From: Rhodobacteraceae bacterium WD3A24 | Lineage (GTDB): Bacteria > Pseudomonadota > Alphaproteobacteria > Rhodobacterales > Rhodobacteraceae | NCBI GenBank assembly: GCA_002967695.1 | Contig: PUHN01000013.1 | Coordinates: 1-64,000, forward strand | DNA: 64,000 nt | Reading direction: 5' to 3' | In this document: in pieces, positions 60,532-64,000 of the stretch | Position numbering within the stretch: position 1 is the stretch's first letter | Layout of the letters: every line of letters begins with the position of its first letter | Position numbers and translations under genes: made by a program | Notes under the pieces: generated by a model | What the model saw: only the letters and a program-made list of their open reading frames with translations | Databases searched by the model: none | Told to the model about the DNA's origin: nothing

Positions 60532-61416
60532 CTATTCGGGCAGGGCGGTCAGATAGGCGGCGATCGCGGCGAGATCGGCCTCGGGCAGATTGGCGAGGCT
60601 GTCGATGACCTCGCCCATGGCTCCCCCGGCCACGTCGAACTCGGGTGTGAACCCGCTGGAGAGATAATCGGCGATCTCGTCGGCGCTCCAGCCCAGCTCC
60701 GACGGCGTGATGTCGGGCACGCGGCCGTCGCCGGCCGGGTTCGGCGCGCCGGTCAGCCAGCGGTCGGTGTCCAGCCCACCCATGGCGTTGCGCGGGGTAT
60801 GACATTCGGCGCAGTGGCCCAGCGCCTCGACCAGATAGCGCCCGCGCGCCGCCTGCTCGCTCAGCGGGCCCTCGATCACCCAGCCCTCGCGCAGGAAAAG
60901 GGTCTTCCAGAGGCCGAGATTGCGCCGGATACCGAACGGAAAACCGACATCATGGGCCTCATTGGGCCGGTCGGAGGCGGGCAGCGTGCGCATGAAGGCC
61001 CACAGATCGGCGATGTCGCGCGGCTCGGCGCGGGCGTAGCTGGTATAGGGGAAGGCGGGGAAATAATGTGTGCCCTGCGGGCCGACCCCGCGCATCACGG
61101 CGCTGGCGAACTCCGCCCGGCTCCAGCCGCCGATCCCGTGGTCGTCGTCGGGCGAGATGTTGGGCGCGACGAAGGTGCCGAAGGGGGACGGAAACCGCCG
61201 CCCGCCGGCCAGCACCAGAAACGCGTCGCCCTCGGCCTCTTCGGCGGCGTGGCAGCCGGCGCATCCGGCGGCCCAGAAAACCCGCTCGCCGCGCTCGGCA
61301 TCGCCCTCGATTCCCGCGAGCGCGGCGTCGGGCAGCGGCGCGGGGCGGGTCAGCCACCAGTAGCCACCTGCGCCGGCAAGCGCCAGCACGGCCAGGCTGA
61401 GAAGAATGCGGCGCAT
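60532..61416 (-). CDS. Diheme c-type cytochrome, membrane-anchored
   Basis: 294 residues. N-terminal anchor or signal MRRILLSLAVLALAGAGGYWWL. Two cytochrome c domains: heme 1 in FWAAGCAGCHAAEEAEGDAF, with NISPDDDHGIGGWSRAEFASAVMRG, and heme 2 in LVEALGHCAECHTPRNAMGG, with ITPSELGWSADEIADYLSSGFTPEFDVAGG. Resembles the cytochrome subunit of alcohol/aldehyde dehydrogenase-type and similar periplasmic electron carriers. No dehydrogenase is adjacent. Partner with the cytochrome c' gene upstream on the same strand is possible. Confidence 0.86.
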   Translation of the reverse strand: MRRILLSLAVLALAGAGGYWWLTRPAPLPDAALAGIEGDAERGERVFWAAGCAGCHAAEEAEGDAFLVLAGGRRFPSPFGTFVAPNISPDDDHGIGGWSRAEFASAVMRGVGPQGTHYFPAFPYTSYARAEPRDIADLWAFMRTLPASDRPNEAHDVGFPFGIRRNLGLWKTLFLREGWVIEGPLSEQAARGRYLVEALGHCAECHTPRNAMGGLDTDRWLTGAPNPAGDGRVPDITPSELGWSADEIADYLSSGFTPEFDVAGGAMGEVIDSLANLPEADLAAIAAYLTALPE

Positions 61417-61482
61417 GGATGTCCCCCCGCCGGCCGGCGCGCCGCGCGGGGGGCGTCTCCCCGGCGCGGCGGCGGCGGCGCG

Positions 61483-61953
61483 TCAGTCGTCGGAGACGCG
61501 GTAATTGTCGTGGCAGGCGCCGCAGCTGCCGCCGAGATTGCGCAGCTCGCCCTGCAGCGCCGCGAGCCCGTCGCCCGCGACCTCCTGCATGGCCCCGGCC
61601 GCGTCGCGCAGATCGGCGAGCTTGCTGGCGAAATCCTCGGGGTCCTCCCAGATTGCGGGCAGCGCCTCGGTATCGTCGCGGTTCTCGATATGCGTGCCTT
61701 CCACCCAGAAGCGGCCGTGATCGATCATCGAGACATGCACAAGGCTGTCGGCCGCGGCCTGGGCGAGCTCGGCGTCATACTCGATGTCGCCGCGGGCCAT
61801 GCCCACCAGCGGGCCGATATTGAACGCCATCAGCGTCATCGCCGACTGGCGCGCCTCCACGGCGGAGTCGGCGTCCTGGGCGGCGGCCGGCAGCGCCGCG
61901 CCGAGTGTCAGTGTGGCGGCGGCGAGTGCAAGAGTGGACAAACGTATCTTCAC
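61483..61953 (-). CDS. Cytochrome c' (class II)
   Basis: 156 residues. Signal peptide MKIRLSTLALAAATLTLGA, cleaved after AAA. Four-helix bundle starting AVEARQSAMTLMAFNIGPLVGMARGDIEYD, with EGTHIENRDDTEALPAIWEDPEDFASKLADL, and heme motif near the C-terminus GSCGACHDNYRV. Cytochrome c' binds NO and CO and can protect from nitrosative stress. The GMARGDIEYD and EALPAIWED patterns are family marks. Upstream of the diheme cytochrome gene by 66 bp, probably one unit. Confidence 0.92.
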   Translation of the reverse strand: MKIRLSTLALAAATLTLGAALPAAAQDADSAVEARQSAMTLMAFNIGPLVGMARGDIEYDAELAQAAADSLVHVSMIDHGRFWVEGTHIENRDDTEALPAIWEDPEDFASKLADLRDAAGAMQEVAGDGLAALQGELRNLGGSCGACHDNYRVSDD

Positions 61954-62058
61954 GGTAAAACTCCCTGGCAGGCTGGCAGAAATCTGTTCGCAGGCGCGAG
62001 GCTAGCACGGCGTCGCGTCGCTGCGTAAGCCCCTTCGTGGCGACCGGAGCCGGCAGCC

Positions 62059-62535
62059 TCAGCCACCACGCCCGGCGCCGGTGGCGAGCCGGTAGAACAC
62101 GGCCGCCACGGTCAGCGAATAGGCCGCATGAACGGCGAGCGAGGCCCAGGTATAGGGGATGAAGCCCAGCATGAACGGCCGGCCGACCATCGGCGCGAGC
62201 AGCCCCTGCGCGATCACCCACAGGATGAGCGCCCAGACCAGACCGGGCAGAACCCAGCTCCGCGCGCCCATCGCGCGGCACAGCGCGAGATAGCCCAGCG
62301 GAAACACCACCGCCCCGGCCAGCAGATGCAGCGCCCAGGCCAGCGGCATCGGCACCGTGGCGCCGAAGATGCTGCCGCCCAGCCCCGCCACCAGCATCGC
62401 CGGCATCATCGGCGTGCCCAGCACTGCGGGCGCGACGATCAGCGCGAGGATCTCGAACACCGCCTCGCCGGCCAAGCCGGCGGCAAAAAGCGGCAACAGG
62501 GCGGATCGGGGGGAGGGGGCCGTTGTGTCGGTCAT
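62059..62535 (-). CDS. Small integral membrane protein of unknown function
   Basis: 158 residues, about four helices (LLPLFAAGLAGEAVFEILAL; ALHLLAGAVVFPLGYLAL; WVLPGLVWALILWVIAQGLLAPMV; AVHAAYSLTVAAVFYRLATG). Start 62535 has AGGAAAACCC upstream; the 62610 start would add a non-membrane stretch. Not a recognised family to me. Lies 105 bp upstream of the cytochrome c' gene on the same strand, so a link to electron transfer is possible but not shown. Confidence 0.7.
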   Translation of the reverse strand: MTDTTAPSPRSALLPLFAAGLAGEAVFEILALIVAPAVLGTPMMPAMLVAGLGGSIFGATVPMPLAWALHLLAGAVVFPLGYLALCRAMGARSWVLPGLVWALILWVIAQGLLAPMVGRPFMLGFIPYTWASLAVHAAYSLTVAAVFYRLATGAGRGG

Positions 62536-62640
62536 GGGTTTTCCTTGGGCCGAGGCTGTTGTTGCTGTGATGGCAGCGCTACAGCCTTGCGCCGGCCGAT
62601 GGCCAGTCACGTCCGATCACCCGCCGGTGACCCGGCCGGC

Positions 62641-62829
62641 TCAGAACCGCGGGCCCCAGCGTCCGCCGCCCAGCCCGTTGGTCGTCAGCCAGTCGGGCCA
62701 GCCCCACCAGAATTCGACCGCGGCCAGTGCGAGGCAGGCGGCAACAATGAGCAGCACGCCGATGACGACGCGCAGCGATGGCGGATTCTGCGCCCACCGC
62801 CGGGCGCGCAACAGCCAGAAGATGTTCAT
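62641..62829 (-). CDS. Small single-helix membrane protein coupled to hpt
   Basis: 62 residues. [20 protein letters not shown], then one helix [20 protein letters not shown], then [18 protein letters not shown]. The ATG at 62829 overlaps the hpt stop as ATGA, and that coupling is the main reason to accept so short a frame. Trp-rich amphipathic ends. No family recognised; function unknown. Confidence 0.68.
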   Translation of the reverse strand: MNIFWLLRARRWAQNPPSLRVVIGVLLIVAACLALAAVEFWWGWPDWLTTNGLGGGRWGPRF

Positions 62830-63365
62830 TCGAGAAACCTGACCTTGCCGATATAGGGCAGGTTGCGGTCGCGCTGGGCATAGTCGATGCCGTAGCCGAC
62901 GACGAATTCGTCGGGAATCTCGAAACCCGTCCAGGTCGCGCGGATATCGACCTCGCGCCGCGACGGCTTGTCGAGCAGCGCGCAGACCTCCAGCCGGGCG
63001 GGATGGCGCGACTTGAGCAGCTGGACGACATGGTGGAGCGTGTAGCCGGTATCGACGATATCCTCGACCACCAGCACGTCGCGCCCGGCGATCTCGCCGC
63101 GCAGATCCTTGAGGATGCGCACCTCGCGCGAACTCGTGGTGTTGTTGCCGTAGCTCGACGCCTCGAGGAAATCGACCTCCACGGGCAGCTCGATCTCGCG
63201 CACCAGATCGGCGATGAACACGAAGGACCCGCGCAGCAGCCCCACCACCACCAGCTTGTCGGTGCCCCGGAAATGCTCGGTTATGGCGTGTGACAGGGCC
63301 TCGACCCGCGCCGCGATGCTCTTGGCCGATATCATCCTGTCGATGACGTATTCGGGTTGCGTCAT
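62826..63365 (-). CDS. hpt: Hypoxanthine phosphoribosyltransferase
   Basis: 179 residues. Purine salvage: hypoxanthine or guanine plus PRPP to IMP or GMP. PRPP-binding loop [17 protein letters not shown] (residues about 99-115), an early [21 protein letters not shown] and a late [25 protein letters not shown]. Typical length. First gene of a pair with the small membrane protein. Divergent from the COQ10-like gene. Confidence 0.95.
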   Translation of the reverse strand: MTQPEYVIDRMISAKSIAARVEALSHAITEHFRGTDKLVVVGLLRGSFVFIADLVREIELPVEVDFLEASSYGNNTTSSREVRILKDLRGEIAGRDVLVVEDIVDTGYTLHHVVQLLKSRHPARLEVCALLDKPSRREVDIRATWTGFEIPDEFVVGYGIDYAQRDRNLPYIGKVRFLE

Positions 63366-63468
63366 CCTCGCCCCTTGATTTCGCCGGCCCGCTCAATGAA
63401 ATGTCGGCCCCGCCGCGCGCGCCTGCATAGCGCGCCGCGGCCGACCTGTCACCACCTCGGGGGCCCTG

Positions 63469-63930
63469 ATGCCGACCCATTCGGAAAACCGCGCGCTTCC
63501 CTATACCGCTCAGCAGATGTTCGACCTCGTCGCCGATGTCGGCCGCTATCCCGAGTTCCTGCCCTGGACGGCGGCCGCGCGCATCCGCTCGCGCACGCCA
63601 TTCGAGGAGGGCGAGGTGATGGAGGCGGATCTGGTGATCTCGTTCAAGGTCTTCCGCGAGCGCTTCGGCAGCCGGGTGGTCCTGTGGCGCGATGATGGGG
63701 TCATCGACACCGAATATATCGACGGCCCCTTCAGATACATGAAATCGCGCTGGAGCTTTCGCGATTTGCCCGAGGGCGGCTGTGAGGTGCGCTTCTTCGT
63801 CGATTTCGAGTTCCGCAGCGCGATGCTGCAGCGTCTGATCGGCGTGGTGTTCAACGAGGCGATGCAGCGGATCGTGCGCGCCTTCGAGGCTCGCGCGGCG
63901 GCGCTCTACGGCTCCGCCGGAGTGTCTTGA
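63469..63930 (+). CDS. COQ10/RatA-family START-domain protein
   Basis: 153 residues. Begins MPTHSENRALPYTAQQMFDLVADVGRYPEFLPW, the hallmark of the COQ10/RatA SRPBCC group, followed by VLWRDDGVIDTEYIDGPFRYM, FRDLPEGGCEVRFFVDFEF and a C-terminal helix IGVVFNEAMQRIVRAFEARA. In alphaproteobacteria and mitochondria the homologue binds ubiquinone for respiration; RatA of E. coli was described as a ribosome association toxin. COQ10-like function is the likelier here. Confidence 0.9.
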   Translation: MPTHSENRALPYTAQQMFDLVADVGRYPEFLPWTAAARIRSRTPFEEGEVMEADLVISFKVFRERFGSRVVLWRDDGVIDTEYIDGPFRYMKSRWSFRDLPEGGCEVRFFVDFEFRSAMLQRLIGVVFNEAMQRIVRAFEARAAALYGSAGVS

Positions 63931-63961
63931 CCGATCGTTCCATACATGCCAGCCTGCTGCC

Positions 63962-64000
63962 ATGCCGTGGGAGAAACAGTATGACAGCGATACGGTGATC
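63962..64000 (+). CDS. Start of a probable TetR family regulator (partial)
   Basis: Only 13 codons are inside the window, MPWEKQYDSDTVI. This N-terminus (MPWEK-FD) is common among one group of TetR/AcrR regulators in Rhodobacterales, but with so little sequence the call is a guess. A short gap of 31 bp follows the COQ10-like gene. Confidence 0.4.
   Translation, partial: MPWEKQYDSDTVI

Noticed and set aside
1-64000. CRISPR array, prophage, insertion sequence or toxin-antitoxin pair
   Set aside because: No evenly spaced direct repeats of suitable length, no transposase, integrase or phage proteins were seen. The COQ10/RatA-like gene has no partner and fits ubiquinone binding better than a toxin.

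Overview
The window is a gene-dense, high-GC (roughly two-thirds G+C) chromosomal segment of an alphaproteobacterium, most likely order Rhodobacterales (Rhodobacteraceae sensu lato). Pointers are the ScfR/PccR-type regulator beside pccB, pccA and a methylmalonyl-CoA mutase, the choXWV/betIBA choline-to-betaine island, HdaA, the short ProRS, a CsgH-type curli cluster and UDP-glucuronate epimerase. The genus cannot be named from this segment. No transposase, integrase, phage gene, CRISPR array, tRNA or 5S/16S/23S rRNA was seen.

Layout. 1-2.0 kb: the end of an ABC-F ATPase, a small secreted protein and a nucleotide-sugar epimerase. 2.0-6.0 kb (minus strand): rpmG with a clear promoter and terminator, RNase P RNA, an AmpD-like amidase with a lipoprotein, and gatC-gatA. 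6.1-13.5 kb: UPF0173 hydrolase, guanine deaminase, probable 6S RNA followed by 5-formyl-THF cyclo-ligase, a YmdB-type phosphodiesterase and two convergent SLC13/RCK permeases. 13.6-15.7 kb: yebC, a glycine-zipper lipoprotein and an FkbM methyltransferase. 15.8-17.5 kb: a compact amyloid cluster (curlin, csgH, curlin) behind a dyad-rich control region. 18.4-25.8 kb: choline uptake (choXWV) divergent from betI-betB-betA. 25.9-27.8 kb: small proteins, a hemerythrin and a CoxG-like protein. 27.9-39.2 kb: propionyl-CoA assimilation (pccR, pccB, pccA, mcm) with TTTGCAAA operators, a Bcr-type exporter and small lipoproteins between. 39.3-47.3 kb: acetyltransferase, DjlA-like co-chaperone, EEP hydrolase, and ppx-ppk-hdaA-AI-2E permease. 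47.5-49.4 kb: a compositionally mosaic membrane pentapeptide-repeat protein, followed by a structured 390-bp intergenic region. 49.8-53.6 kb: proS, lolC/E-lolD and a cytochrome c. 53.6-55.8 kb: CHMI and kdsB-kdsA. 55.9-60.5 kb: a methyltransferase, then an MFS carrier divergent from an ArsR-rhodanese fusion, a single-domain rhodanese and lipA. 60.5-64 kb: diheme cytochrome c, cytochrome c', two small membrane proteins, hpt, a COQ10/RatA-type protein and the start of a probable TetR regulator.

How the genes work together. Choline enters by ChoXWV and is oxidised by BetA and BetB to glycine betaine under BetI, whose likely operator overlaps both divergent promoters. Propionyl-CoA goes to methylmalonyl-CoA (PccAB) and then succinyl-CoA (Mcm), with PccR presumably acting at palindromes seen before pccR and pccB. 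Ppk and Ppx make and degrade polyphosphate. KdsB and KdsA supply Kdo for LPS, and LolCE/LolD sort lipoproteins. The most interesting parts are the curlin-CsgH cluster, which lacks nearby csgE/F/G and sits behind a phased GATGACA array, the ArsR-rhodanese regulator with its operator, the mosaic pentapeptide-repeat gene, and several structured non-coding stretches.
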